Below are positions 1 to 12,959 of a stretch of 64,000 nucleotides of DNA, piece by piece. Position numbers and translations under genes: made by a program. The DNA comes from Ooceraea biroi (lineage: Eukaryota; Arthropoda; Insecta; Hymenoptera; Formicidae). Numbering within the stretch: position 1 is the stretch's first letter; each line of letters begins with the position of its first letter. The DNA lies in the NCBI RefSeq assembly GCF_003672135.1, contig NC_039507.1, positions 8,819,624-8,883,623 on the forward strand, read 5' to 3'. The notes under the pieces were generated by a model. That model worked only from the letters and a program-made list of their open reading frames with translations, searched no databases and was not told the origin of the DNA.

Positions 1-3
1 TTC

Positions 4-245
4 TAGAAATTTATTTATTCGACCACAAACTGGTTATACAGTGATGACAAATAGTAATGGTGTTTAAGAAGGGATACGGTTTTTTGAGTGTCTTTTAAAG
101 TTGCTTTCTGCCAAAAGCGACTTTTATGTAAAACTAAAGTTTGGGGTTTTTTCACGCTTGAGAAGGACCGAAATAGTTGGGTCGAAACGTTGCGTGATTT
201 GTCATCACTGTATAACCAGTTTGTGGTCGAATAAATAAATTTCTA
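4..245. mobile_element. Short hairpin MITE with 48-bp terminal inverted repeats
   Basis: Bases 4-51 and 198-245 are exact reverse complements (48 bp), separated by about 146 bp of unique sequence with no open frame. The total length of 242 bp and the absence of coding capacity fit a miniature inverted-repeat transposable element. The outer ends are flanked by TA-rich DNA, so a target duplication cannot be set with certainty. Superfamily is not assigned. Confidence 0.8.
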
Positions 246-2063
246 TATATATTGATTCACTGGTGATAAGAAGGAGTATTATTTGAATTAACTTTCTAGA
301 GCTAATAAATTTCTCTCTGTTTCTCGCTCAAATATTAATTACGATGGAATTTTGTTAAAATGGCACAAAGCTGTATTTATATCAATACAATATATAATCC
401 CAGATTTTATAATATTTTAAATGCAAAATTGTAAAGAGAGCTTATATAAATGGTTATTTACGGTCATTGGTCTTTACGGTTTTATTCTCATTAATTTCAA
501 GTAATTTTTAATGTTGTGCGCATTTGTATAATAAAAGTAAATTATAGATATAAAAAAATTGAATGACTTATCGAGTTAAACAAGTCAATTTAATAATAAT
601 ATTTTCTATCCGCGAATTTTGATGTTTTTACGACGATTAAATCTTCGCCTCTCGCAGTTCTACGTACGCCTCGAAAAGGCGAAATTGTATGTCGTACGAG
701 AATGATTTCTCTCGGGAAAATACATACCATTCTCACAGGTGACCAGTAATAGTCAGTTGACGGAAGTTTACCAACGACTCAGCGCAGCGACGTAAAGGTA
801 AACGTCATTGCTATTTACCGCGAACCGTTGTAAGTTTCCCAAGGGCCAAGAAGAAAAATATTATTGGAGGAGTATTTCGCGTTGAAGATCCTTCACATAG
901 AAAAAATAACCGCACAGAATCGCCTCTGTATAATATTACAAAAGAGCCGTTTGTGTTCCCTGATACCAATCGAGAAGTATATCATCAAAAACCTTCGTTT
1001 ACAACAGTATGATACTAGCGAAACTATATTGATAAAGCGTAACCTTTGATAGTGAACTAAATACGGATATAATTATTCAATCATTTATTAATTTAAACCT
1101 AGAGTTCTATGAAATGTCAGTTACACATTAATGATATATGAATTTATTATGAAGATGAATTTTTCTGGGAATAAAAAGATAAATTATAGATAAACTTGAA
1201 GATAAAATATATTGAAACATTAGCTAGACAATAATATGTTTTAGATTTCTATTAAGAAAGTGAATTTGTTAAAGAAGCTATTCATAGATGCTATAATTAA
1301 ATAGAAGATAAATTTGACCGTTTTGCTCATTACTTTAGCAGTTCAGGATTAAAATTATCGGACCACAAAGACAAAAGGTAACTGCAGTTATCACGTGATC
1401 CCGAACGATGCTGAGATGCGGAACGTGACCGCGACAATGTGCGCCTGTCTTTATACCCATACACTTGAACGTATCGAAATCCGTGAACAGTTGTAATTAA
1501 TAGGACAAAGCCCTCGGCTACATATTGTGCATATGGAACCACCATCGCCATGTCTGCCATAAAAGCCGGCGGAGGTTTCGCAATTAACAAAGGAAGTTGT
1601 ATTATCAGTAATATCAGTCGCATTAATAGAGAGAGAGAGAGCATAATCGGTTCCATTCGCTGTCCTACTGACAGTCACTAATGCGATTTCGTACATAGAA
1701 AGGGTGCATCGTGCATAAAAAGCATTTTTATAAAACGCAATCTATTACGACAAAATGGTATTCGAATATTGCACTGCAATGAAATATAGGCTTTTTCTGT
1801 TACTAAATAAGAAATAGAAATTGTGTGTGTGTGTGTATCAAATTTCTTGTTTTTAATCGTCTTAAAATTAATTAAGGCTAATTTAAAAAATGAATTACGT
1901 CATTATTCAAGTTCTCGAACATGTGACATACTAAACCGTCTCCAAACTCTTTTATAGATGCGTCGCTGGTGAATATAATGTAATTCGCGAGCGAAAGGGA
2001 TCGTGAGAGTTACCGCATCCCCTAACTCTTATTAAAACACCTCAACATTTTCGCTTGTCTCAG
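246..2063. other. Non-coding stretch upstream of the UGT exons
   Basis: AT-rich sequence with no recognisable exon. One open frame on the minus strand (1330-1656, 108 codons) has a strongly hydrophobic N-terminus followed by an Arg/Ser-rich tail. It starts with Met and could be a small secreted or membrane protein or one exon of one, but I recognise no family and leave it uncalled. The stretch probably belongs to a UGT intron, because the UGT exons begin at 2064 in mid-protein. Confidence 0.4.
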
Positions 2064-5000
2064 GATATCCGAGCGTTCCTGGACAATGCTCAGGATGGTG
2101 CCATTTATTTCTCTCTCGGCTCGAATCTGCAAACTCACCAGCTACCCGCCGGGCCTTTGACCGCATTGTGCAACGCTCTGGGCTCGCTCAAGCAAAGAGT
2201 TCTATGGAAACATGACGGGAACATGGCCATTCATCCAGCCAACATCAAATTTGTGAAGTGGGCGCCCCAGCAAGCGGTCCTCGGTAAGGCTGCCCAAGGC
2301 TAAACTGACCGCCTCTTTACCTCGTTCTCTTCGGAAGGAGCGGATCAACCGCCGCGAAATATGCACTTACAAAGCGGTTCGATGGGAAACATTTTATGCC
2401 GGAGTTTCTTTGTGCACGAAGATAGCGAATCAACGGGATTATGAAAAGGATAGACCGCGAGAATTTACCGCGCAATCTTATTTCAAATTTATGCAGCCAC
2501 GATCCCTCTTATAACGTCTCATTTACAACGTTGATCCGCAACGCCTGCTTTTAATTTTGGCAACAGACACTTCGTTGAAACCGCGCGAAGCTTATTCTTT
2601 TCTCTGAAAAATTTCGAAGAATATTATCCGTTGTTGTGATTTTAAATATATTGATGTGATATTTAAATGTGGTAATATTTTAATTAAAGAAAAATCGACT
2701 CCGAACTGGTCAAAGAATTTATTATTGAAATTCCGAGTAGGAGTAAATTCTACGTATTCTGCTCAATTTATAAACGGTAACCAAATTTAAACGTTCAGTT
2801 ATTAAGGACAGTAAATCTATAAATATTCAATTTTGATTCCATTATTGATTAATTTCGAATAGAGACTGTTAAGACTATCTTACTAATTTATTAGAATATA
2901 GTAAAACATTTTTAGCATGGACAAAATGCAAAACGTCAACTAAATTGTTCAAACAATTTCGTTAGTCTCATATATCGAATCAAAGTATTTTCGTTCGCTA
3001 TTACCGTAAATGAGTTGAGAAACTTGCATTTAAACTGTTAACAATTACATCCTTCTTTTGTTAACGTATACAACTGCCCGGATTCGTCCTTTCTTCATGG
3101 ATTCAGACAAGTAGAACCACCACAGAGCAAAGAACTACAAAGCGACAACGTCGACGAGGACGACGACGACGTACCGACCATCGCGCGCAGATATTTAACA
3201 AAGTTGCGTCTTCGGCTATGGCGGCGCTTTCGTTTACAAAAGACGTTAATTTTCCTCGACTAGATTCTTCAACCGCAATCTCCTCCTCGACCCGTGGTCT
3301 TTAAACGATTCGAACTTAATTACACGGCTACATCGCGGTCTCACGCTATTTTCCAACATCGCCCGACACCAAAGACGAAACAAGTTTCCCCTTTATGTCG
3401 AGGAAACACGAGGCTGGACTTTAGCCGAACAAAGTCACCGCGATCACGCGGAACGGTGCGAACACCGGCGTTTCGAAATGATCATCAAAGCCCCGTCCAA
3501 TCGAGATCGCGTTACGATCTCAGAATCTCGGATGTTTGAATTCGAGGAACGTTTGCCCTCCCTCTATCTCGGCGTGGCACATCAAAGAGAAAAGTAACTT
3601 AAAATATAAGAAAGAGAACCGACGCACACGTCGATACCAGGGTCTCTCTAGCTTTTCGGAAGAGCGAAATCCGTTATTTTTGTGGGAGCCGCTTAAAGGT
3701 AAGTATTGAAACTAAAAAACCGCAAGAGAGAGACAAAGGGAGGGAAGGGAAGAGAGAAAACCGCCAGCAACACTGCCGCGACCAAGGAAAATACGGCCAC
3801 GGACTCGTACAGCGGAACGAAGCGAAACGATAACTCATGACGCATGCGGCGGTGAAATTCTCGCGGGAAATTCTGACAAACAACTCCTGTTGGTTGTAAC
3901 GCAACGGGCCCGATGCAAATGCACAAACGTGCACAAAGTTTTGTGCACATTGATAGACAGGCGGCAGCGGTTGCCTGCACGAAGAACGTGCTAATGTTGG
4001 AAATGCGAATTGGCGACTGGAAGAAATGATGCAATTAATCGGAACTTCGGAATTTCCGACGTATACAATGGCCTGTTACACTTTTCGACAATTCCACGTG
4101 CCGATATTTTGTTTTTATATTTTTATGTACACTGTAGCAGTCTCAAAGTTAATTTCAGTGATTTTTTAATAAATTGGCATTTCAATTATGTTAGAATTAT
4201 ATACGCAATAAAATTTCCTACTATTATAACGCGTAGTATTTTTCTACTTCAAAAAGCTTTCCGTTTTTATCAACAAATTTGTTAAAACGTAGAATCCTGT
4301 GAATATCGAAGCGTACAAATAATTATATATCTGTTTCCGCCTGGAGACCGCTAAAGCTAAAATATACTTTTTTATCGCGGAAATGTATCGCGCGTTATGT
4401 ATAATGAAAAAAATCTCACCCCTACATTCGCGTCTGCAAAAAATGCACATCGGCAGTTCGAAGTTCCGTTGAAAAATTCGCCGCGCATTGATACTCGCAA
4501 CGCGATTAATTGGCCGTAAAAAGCTGCGACACAAAAAACTAAATACGACAATGCGGACATTTTTATGAAATCTCGCGTTATGAAGTCGCGCGTCCTCCTG
4601 GTAGCTCTCCAGTAAGCAAAATGTGTGCAATCTGCCAGCAGATTGGCAACAGATTACTGCAGAAGTTGATAGCAAATTGGCATCCGTTATGTCCGCATTA
4701 GGATAGTGATCTGCCAGCAGAGCCTGCTAACAGACTCTGACAGCAGATTGGCGGCAGAAACCGAGCAGGATCTGTTAACATTTGATGGCAGATTGACAGC
4801 AGAAACCGAACAGAATCTGCAGCTTTTGGCCATTCATATTTACGATATATTAAAGCATGTGTTTACTTTTAACACACTATAAATTGCCATTTTATATTAC
4901 CATGTGTTAAAAGAACGCATTTGTTTGTTCGTTAAATTAAAGTACATTTGGCTTGATGTGTCTTTCTGACAGTTCGTTGCATAATCTCTCTCTTATTGTT

Positions 5001-6708
5001 AATTTATTCTAATCCGAAGTCCGAATTTTGCTTTCGAACTTGAGATTGCTCGTGGCGCGCGTGAACTACATGGACGTTGTCCATGGGAGCCTCTGTGCCG
5101 CGAGTGCAGAAATTTTCAGAAAAATTAATATTATCGTGCCAAGGCGCGTATATTAACTTATATAACTGTTAGGCTACATCTTAACATCGAGTAAGAACTC
5201 GACGTGTGCACCGCATAGCGGTGCGGAGCGAAAACACGTATTCATAGCCGTGTAAATTTGAATACTGTCAAAAGCTGCAGATCCTGTTCGGTTTCTGCTG
5301 CCAATCTGCCGTTAGATTCCGCGCGCGCAGATCTCGCTCGGTTTCTGCTGCCAATCTGCCGTTAGATTCCGCGCGCGCAAATCTTGCTCGGTTTCTGTCG
5401 ACAATCCGACTTCAAGCCATGTTTGCAGATTCTGCTCGGTTTCTGCCGCCAATCTGTTCTTAGATTTTGTGAGCAAGCTCTGTTACATTTCTGGCACCAA
5501 TTTGTCGAATTAATCGTTAATAACAACTTCTGTATCAAATTTGTTGTCTTTTGGCTGGCAATAGTTGATAGCAGATAGTTAGCATCATCTGCTTTCGGCA
5601 GACTTGGCTATCTGGGTCGCGATCAACGCTAGAACTTCGCCCCGCCTCTCGCCACTCTTCCCGTTATTTTTTAATATTTTCTTTTTTTCTTTTTACCATC
5701 GCATTTCAGCGTCATCGACTCGCATCGCATCGCATCGCATCAACCCCCGTAAAGTTCGGAAGCGAATAATCCGTAAAGCATCATTTTACGGTACTTGATG
5801 TACTTAAGCCACTTTTATGTATGCAGCGCATCCCAGGGTGATGGGGTACGTGATGCAGGGCGGATTGCAGTCGTTGCAAGAGGCGGTCCACCATTCCGTG
5901 CCGGTAGTCGCAATTCCCTTTTTCGGGGATCAACTTTTCAACGCACGTAAAATCCTAGACGCCGGTATCGGGCTGACACTGGACATCGACTCTATGACCG
6001 AGGACTCCGTCGTACAAACGCTCGTGGAGATCGTCGAGAATAAAACGTGAGTCCGATACGGTTCTATCTGAAAAATTAATCTCGACGGCACTTTGCCGTT
6101 TCGATGACTATTCTGAGGGCTTCGGCAGACAGCGCGACGCACCTCGCGACACGCGACTCGCGACAGCCAATGAGTGTACAGCTTTTCTATCAAAACTGTA
6201 AGCTGATTGGATATCGCGCGTCGCCTGTCGCGAGTTGCGTCGCGCACTTATTTAAAAGATACGCCTGAAGTGTAATTAATTATTATTTGCGATCCCTGAA
6301 GACTGACTCTCTGCTCGTTTCTCTCAAATGTTTTTTAGATCAACTTTAACGTCACGATTCTAAATTCTGTGTAAAAGTAAACGGAATCCGTTCACGATGT
6401 CCTACAAATATTTTTATTGCAGGTATCTAAACAATATTAAAACAATGTCGGCGATTATACGGGACGAGTTGGTAAAACCCATGGAGAGAGCTGTGTGGAG
6501 TGTGGAGCACGTATTGAAATTTCCGAACTCGAGACATTTACGGTATCATGGACGTGATATGTCATGGATAGATTACTATGCGACGTTTCTGTGCCTGACT
6601 GTATGTCTCATTGTTTTATCGTATTTTATTTGTATATTGTGTATTAAAGGCGCCGGTGTTTTTGTGAGAAGCAAGTGGATAAATGATTTGAAACAAAAGT
6701 TTGACTAA
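2064..6708 (+). CDS. UDP-glycosyltransferase, C-terminal half (last three coding exons; 5' part outside window)
   Basis: Exons are 2064-2283, 5827-6046 and 6423-6708, all with GT-AG borders and matching phases; they give about 241 residues to the stop. Family knowledge: insect UGTs transfer sugar from UDP-sugars to small lipophilic molecules in the ER lumen. Visible: the donor-binding core starts with FLDNAQDGAIYFSLGS, continues with WAPQQAVL and a UGT signature (GGLQSLQEAV ... VPVVAIPFFGDQ). The usual FITHGG reads YVMQGG here; Gln at the His site is tolerated in the family pattern, but Met replaces the usual Thr/Ser. A transmembrane segment (about 20 residues around LCLTVCLIVLSYFI) precedes a short cytosolic tail ending KQKFD, a KxKxx ER-retrieval motif. 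The first-domain exons with the catalytic His are not in the window. A 3.5-kb intron contains a fold-back element. A polyadenylation signal (AATAAATAAA) lies near 6822. Confidence 0.93.
4612..5600. mobile_element. Fold-back element with satellite-like arms inside a UGT intron
   Basis: The right arm holds four head-to-tail units of about 50 bp (5279-5328, 5329-5378, 5379-5426, 5427-5474), each carrying a form of CGGTTTCTGCTGCCAATCTG. The left arm (about 4615-4820) carries the same units in reverse orientation (CAGATTGGCGGCAGAAACCG). The middle 450 bp is unique and non-coding. This resembles Foldback-type elements, whose long inverted ends are built from short tandem repeats. Ends are approximate and no target duplication was resolved. 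Confidence 0.65.
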
Positions 6709-7484
6709 TAATGCAGATTTGTATGATTTTGAGGTAAATTTAAATGTAAAATGCGAATTGATGTCATTATACGATTCATTCTTTTTATTATTCATTATTT
6801 TTATATGTTGTTTGCACAGAAAATAAATAAACAGCTAACATTTTATTAATATTAGATATTATCAGAATTTTTTATTATCGTGTTATTAATTTTTCTCTTA
6901 TTTATAAAAAGAATTTCTACTTGTATAAAATATATTTTCCCGGGCAGTATCTTACAAATATATGAAAATTTCAATAGTTATTATATCATTATATCATTCT
7001 TTTTATTAACTAGCTAAATATATTAATTTATATTTCTCAAACATTTAGTATTATATCAATTCTAATTTAAGAGTGCATTTACATTATACATATACTCCAT
7101 TAAATGTAATAAAAGATCGATGAAAGTATATGCTAATCGTATTTTCCGAGTTTTCATTAATCTATCCATTCACTGTATTATTGATAAATACTAAATACAA
7201 ATCCCACTTTATCAATATTAATAGCTTTATCAATTTATTAATAGCAGCTCTCTCTACGCGATAATTATCCATTACTTACAATTTATCTGCCATTAATAAT
7301 TCAGGGATCTGTAAGTTGTGACTGATACGTTTATACTTATTTATTTACCGATATATGGTACAAGTATAGTGATTAAAATATAATAACAGAATATATATCT
7401 TACATATGCAAGAAATGGAAAAGTAATTTTTAATCACTAATTCTTAATTGTTTCTCTCCATTATCTTCACTCCATACATATATA

Positions 7485-8105
7485 CAGGGTGTCCCGGGTT
7501 TTAACCGACAAACTGCGGGAGCATATTCTACTAGTGGAAATAAGAAAAAATTCTTATATCGAGTTTGCTTAGAAATGCTTTATTACAAAGTTATAAACCA
7601 ATATTGAAAAGAAATATCAGATAAGTAACAACGGATTACGTAATTGCAAATGGGTATTACTAAACACAGAACTATCTGGTACTCTCCTGTTAGGAAATCT
7701 ACGTTGATACTCTCGTACGGCAGCTCGTGCATTTCCGTCACAGAATCCGTACACGAAATGAGTATCAGTGTATTCCTCATTTGAAAACACTTTTGGCATT
7801 CTGATAGTAATTGCTAGTTGACACGACGATTGAAATCTAACGGCTACTGTCGTGAAAGTAACAATCATACTGAATCGTTTCAACATAGTGAACATGAATA
7901 CATGTGAATACACGTAACATAAACATCTTGGACCTTCCAAATTCTACACTATGTTCCGTTGTTACTTATCTGATATTTCTTTTCAATATTGGTTTATAAC
8001 TTTGTAATAAAGCATTTCTAAGCAAACTCGATATAAGAATTTTTTCTTATTTCCACTAGTAGAATATGCTCCCGCAGTTTGTCGGTTAAAACCCGGGACA
8101 CCCTG
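7485..8105. mobile_element. TA-flanked element with 151-bp inverted ends (CAGGGTGTCC family)
   Basis: Arms 7485-7635 and 7955-8105 are reverse complements over 151 bp, starting CAGGGTGTCCCGGG. Dinucleotide TA stands on both sides (7483-7484 and 8106-8107), as expected for Tc1/mariner-like insertion. The 319-bp centre retains a transposase N-terminal fragment (separate entry), so this looks like an internally deleted derivative. A second element with the same first seven bases lies in an SZT2 intron at 57549-57978. Confidence 0.85.
7617..7799 (-). pseudogene. Transposase N-terminal helix-turn-helix fragment (DUF4817-like)
   Basis: On the minus strand, an ATG at 7799-7797 opens a peptide beginning MPKVFSNEEYTDTHFVYG and continuing with CDGNARAAVREY and RRFPNRRVPDSSVF. 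This pattern (EEY..., GNAR AA...Y..RFPNRR.P) is the DUF4817 helix-turn-helix found at the N-terminus of insect DDE transposases. The frame runs into the terminal repeat at 7635 and ends at 7617, so the catalytic DDE part is gone. Inference: remnant of the transposase that once mobilised this family. Confidence 0.7.
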
Positions 8106-8377
8106 TATATAATGAAAGGAAAGAATTCATTACTGAAATGATAAAACACAAACAATTCCAATAATAATGTTATCTCTCATTTAAATTATTCAGATAAATC
8201 GTGTTCAACTGTCTTATCGGTCTGTAACCGCAATTTATTGTACAAATTGTAAATACCAGCATGAATAAAGAGAATCCGAATTTAGCACTCAGTGTTCCAC
8301 AAAACGTGTAATTAAATTCCAACAACATATATTTCAACCTTCACGATTATTCTTTCAAGTTGTTTCAGATACTTTTC

Positions 8378-8797
8378 CCTTTAATCAATTTAGGAACGGA
8401 CAAGGCACGTTAATGTTCCGATGCTATATTCGGCATGATAGATATTTAAATGTTGTAAGTAAGTGTGTGTGTTGTGTGTGAAAAGCCTTTAATTTTATTT
8501 TTAACATATATGTAACAAAGCTGTTTCTCAAAAAATTATGTATTTTCCTAAATAAGCTTTGATAAAATAAAAATGCTATAATTTTAAGTTTTTAAATAAC
8601 AGTCACGTGTATGAATATCTAAACGTGATACGCGAGACTCTCCTTCTCTCTCTCTCTCTCTCGTTTACGCCCAAATTGATGCAACTTCATATGGAAAGCA
8701 TTCCTGAGCATGCGCTGTAGTCTATCACGCCGAATATGTCGAATGCATCGGATTCGGAACGTTAACCTGCCTTGTCCGTTTCTACGTTGATTGAAGG
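8378..8797. mobile_element. Imperfect inverted-repeat element upstream of Mob3
   Basis: Bases 8378-8443 and 8721-8797 are imperfect reverse complements (shared cores AACGGACAAGGCACGTTAA and GCCGAATAT). The right arm carries a short extra stretch. The centre is non-coding with a (TC)n run near 8643-8663. Likely an old MITE. It ends about 210 bp before the Mob3 start codon, so it may overlap the promoter or 5' UTR. Confidence 0.55.
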
Positions 8798-9010
8798 AAG
8801 AAATATTTATTTATAAAACAACTTGAACGAATAACTTGTTGCTCTTTGCTTGTGTAACTGAACGTTCTGCAAGATTATTTTTTGTGCCGGTGTAAACATA
8901 ACTATATAGCGCTTAGTGTTATGTGAATCGTGCCAAGTTTCAACCGGTTTCCTGAATTTTTGTATGAGAATATAGCCATAGAACATAATACAACAAAATC
9001 TTCGCACGCG

Positions 9011-10353
9011 ATGACTACATTAAGCGGTTTCATCGAATTCTTCCAGAAGGGGAAGGTAAGGATTGCAATCATCTGTTATTCATGGTCACTCAGGTTGATT
9101 TAACCTAGAATTTAATTCCATTTGCAATCTGTAGTAAATTTGGTGTTTTTAGTTTTATATCTTGCAACTATTATTATAAAAATGTTTATTAATTTACATG
9201 TGTGTTGTTGCAGACGTTTAGGCCGAAGAAGAGATTTGCTCATGGAACGCTGCGTTATTCTTTACACAAACAAGCACAAGCTTCTCTCAATTCCGGTATT
9301 AACTTAAGAGCGGTCGTAAAATTACCTCCTGGGGAAGATTTGAATGATTGGATCGCCGTTCACGGTACGGAAATATTCAATATTAGTGTAAAAATTAATT
9401 ACTGTATAAACATTTTGTTAAGAAAATATTTTAGTATGTATCTTGCTTCAACATTACTTTTATATTATTTAACAAGAAAATATCTTTAATGTTTTAGTCA
9501 TACTAATATAGGAAATATTTTATTCATATTAAAAGAACAATATAACAATAATTAAAAATATTTTTCTATTGTAGTCGTGGACTTTTTTAATAGAATAAAC
9601 CTTATATATGGTACTGTGTCGGAATACTGCGATTCGGCTTCCTGTCCAGCAATGAGCGGCGGGGCACGTTTTGAGTATCTCTGGGCGGATGGTGAAAAAT
9701 ATAAAAAACCAACAGCATTACCAGCGCCACAGTATGTTGCTCTTCTTATGGATTGGACGGAGGCTCAAATTAATAATGAAACAGTCTTCCCCGTATCGAC
9801 AGGTATTATTATTTGGCCATTTTATTTTTATTTATTAAGTGATATTGCAAGTGTATCAATAATTTTATTGCAGATGTACCATTTCCGAAAACGTTTATAC
9901 CCTTATGTAGAAAGATTTTGACGCGTCTCTTCAGAGTTTTCGTTCACGTATACATCCATCATTTCGATCGTATTGTAGCGATCGGAGCAGTAAGTATATT
10001 ATATATGCACATATGTCAAATAATAATGTTATTATAAGTATTCTGGCTACACACGCGCGCGCGCGTGTACGCATATAACGTATGTTTTTATATAAATATA
10101 TAAACTATGGTTAAATATAATAAATAATTTTGTTTTTCTTTTTAAAGAAATTATTGACTATACATATTATATATTACTGTTCCAGGAAGCACATGTAAAC
10201 ACATGCTACAAGCATTTTTACTACTTTGTAACAGAGTTCGATTTAATAAATCCGAAGGAGTTGGAACCATTAGCTGAAATGACTGCCAAAGTTTGTAAAG
10301 ATAGCGCTTCGCCAACTCAAACTACAGTACCGTCGAACAATCAAGGCAGATAG
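9011..10353 (+). CDS. Mob3: MOB kinase activator-like 3 (Mob3)
   Basis: Five coding exons: 9011-9055, 9214-9364, 9575-9802, 9874-9989 and 10186-10353, joining in phase to 235 residues. MOB proteins bind and activate NDR/LATS-class AGC kinases, or related partners, as adaptors; the MOB3 group is the animal branch that does not clearly activate LATS. The N-terminus MTTLSGFIEFFQKGK followed by TFRPKK and LHKQAQASLNSGINLR is the insect Mob3 form. The zinc-binding MOB core is visible: Cys in SEYCDSASCPAMSGG and His in the HVYIHHFDR and HVNTCYKHFYYFVTEF segments. Length is normal. The start is the only ATG in frame with the conserved N-terminus. A poly(A) signal AATAAA lies near 10450. Confidence 0.95.
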
Positions 10354-10890
10354 TTATCTTACGTTTGCAATTAAGAAAATTAATAATTACTATTTTTGTT
10401 GTTTACAGAAAAATCACGGAATCTCCAAGAATATTAGATTTATTTCGAATAAAGTAGAATATTTATGACATTCATGAATTATACCTACATCATGTAAAGG
10501 TAAATTGCTCTATCTTCATATTTTAGAGAGACAATCTGTTTTATATTATAATTTTTAAAGAACTAATTTTTGTATAAATGATTTTTTACATTTGTTGTAT
10601 ATTGGAATGAAAGTTAACTCGAAATTTATTTATTAATATATCGATATAAACATTGGATACATTTTATATGCTTTTATACTGTTTTTACCTTTTTTAAAAA
10701 TATATACTAAAAGCAATAATATAAGGGGGATTGTAATATCTTGTAAATGATATTGTCATTTAAATATTTTCAATTTAAAAAAAGTCAATAAAAGACATGT
10801 TTTATCTCTTTAAAAAATTCATATTGCAATACTTAAAAAATAGTCATAGCTACAATACTTTATAAGCATTTCTTTTATATTATATGTATT

Positions 10891-10933
<43 letters not shown>

Positions 10934-12959
10934 ATTGTGTAATTAAGTCCCAAATTTATATGAAAAATTTTATAACCGCTATTTATATATTACATAGATC
11001 ATTGTAGCCAAGATGAATCTCAGCATTTGTTACAGAATATTAAATATTGCATTTTTAGAGAGCTGAAGATTATTGATATCTTCTGTGTCTTCTAGTCTTC
11101 TATAATAGTCTAGCGTCTTCCTTGTCTTTCAAAAATCAATCAAAGTAAAATCTAGATAATTGTAATTACCTAAAAGTTACTTGTAATTTCTTTATTCTTT
11201 ACGTAAATTTTATTTCAGCATTTCTATTAGTATAACTGAGTGAAACATATGAATTATATAAGAACAATAGTCTGTACCAAAACGTGTGTTTGCTATTTCT
11301 GAAATTGAGTGCGAATATGTTGTCCTTGGTTAGATATAATATATGCTACCTATACAAGAAATGTAAAAAAATTAAATTATCGCAAAATAATGTAGAAATG
11401 CAGTAAATAATACCATTAATATTTCAAATATCTACATGACGAATTATTGTTGCATCTGTATCGTATTAATTGTACTCTTGTAAAGTGTACAATGCTCATA
11501 TAGAGTCTTATGTGTGTGAAAAATGCATATGATAAAAATAGAAATTGTGTTTAGTTATCGCTATAGATTAAGTATGTAAGTATTTCGTGTGCAATAACAT
11601 TCAAATATTAATATTAATAAGCAAGCAGATTCCAAATTTCTGCGAATATTTGAGAAATAATTTAATTCACTTTATTTCTACTCTATTATTCGCATATGCA
11701 TTTTAACATGTTTATTTACTTTCATTTGCATAACAAATCTCTCAGTTGATATTTAAACTGACAATTTTAATACACAATTAACAAATTTATATTATTTACA
11801 TAATTTATATAGTTCGTAAAAGTTCGTTTCAATTTTCTGGAAAATGTTATTTATGCCAAAGCTTATTATGTGCTAATAACGAATAGCAATTAACATCTAT
11901 ATTAATATGTATACACAAATGAGTGAGAAAGAAAGAGAGAAAGAGTAAAATTGTATATTTTGTCATTTTGTCTCTTAATTCTCAAGTGCAGACATGGAAT
12001 TAAATTATTGATCAGATTCTTTATCTTTACGTCGATTAAATCTGACAATTTTCACACATCAGTCGCAGTAAAATATTAATGAATTTTAACATAAGTTTGA
12101 ACATGTGCTAAAATCCATGCTTGTATTTGTAATGTGTTATATTTTAACACATTTAGAACAGTATCGGAAATTAATAGCGCTATCCGTGTCAAATACAGTC
12201 CACAAAAGTACAAATATTGATCAGATATTCCTATTTCATATTTACTGCTGGAACCTTTATAACAATGTAAACTGTATGTATCGTGTAAATAAAAATGTTA
12301 TTAGTTATTTATCGTTTTTACCAATTTAAATTAATATTATTTTTATATCGAAGCAACCTTTATTCCGCGTCATTAATCATGTGGCAATACTGGCAATTCC
12401 AATATTTAGTGAAGAACAGAAAGATGTTTTGTAATAAAAATTATACGAAATCAGAAACAATCAGAAAGCAAAGCTGTTTTATTATCATTTACCATATTGT
12501 TCTATAATTTATACATAACAGTTCATCTTTCAAATATATAAAGACAAATTTAGTAAAGTAATACACATTTTGCAGAGCGTTTAATGCGTTTAATATCAAT
12601 TTAATTAAACTTGTAACAATATCAATTTAATTTCTGCAGATTTCATATTTCTTATTTATTAAATATGTGCGGTAAACATAATATCGAGAAATTATTCGAA
12701 ATTTTGACTGTTTATTTTCGCCAGGCAATACACGTGCGAGCACTTGCTTCGCAAATGTGTTTTCGCAAAATAAAACTACAATCTCATATGAGGGGGAAGG
12801 TAGAATATTTATATATTATCAACAACTGTATTCGCAGTTAAGTATCATCAATATATAGATGTATCTCGTAAGACGTGAAACGAACATATGTGTATCGTAG
12901 TTTTATTTCATCTCTAATTGATGTGCTAAAATTGATCGACCACCAATGTTTCGACGCGA
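10354..12959. other. AT-rich spacer between Mob3 and MPP-beta
   Basis: The first about 450 bp is the Mob3 3' UTR and contains several AATAAA-like signals. The rest is very AT-rich, with a (TA)n run at about 10894-10930. Short open frames at 12105-12507 have low-complexity composition and no recognisable domain. I see no gene here. Confidence 0.6.

Noticed and set aside
1330..1656. Small membrane protein on the minus strand
   Set aside because: Open and hydrophobic at the start, but no family, no clear promoter, and it sits in what is probably a UGT intron; mentioned only as a possibility.
5279..5474. CRISPR array
   Set aside because: Four 50-bp units are contiguous without spacers and have reversed counterparts nearby; this is eukaryotic fold-back DNA.
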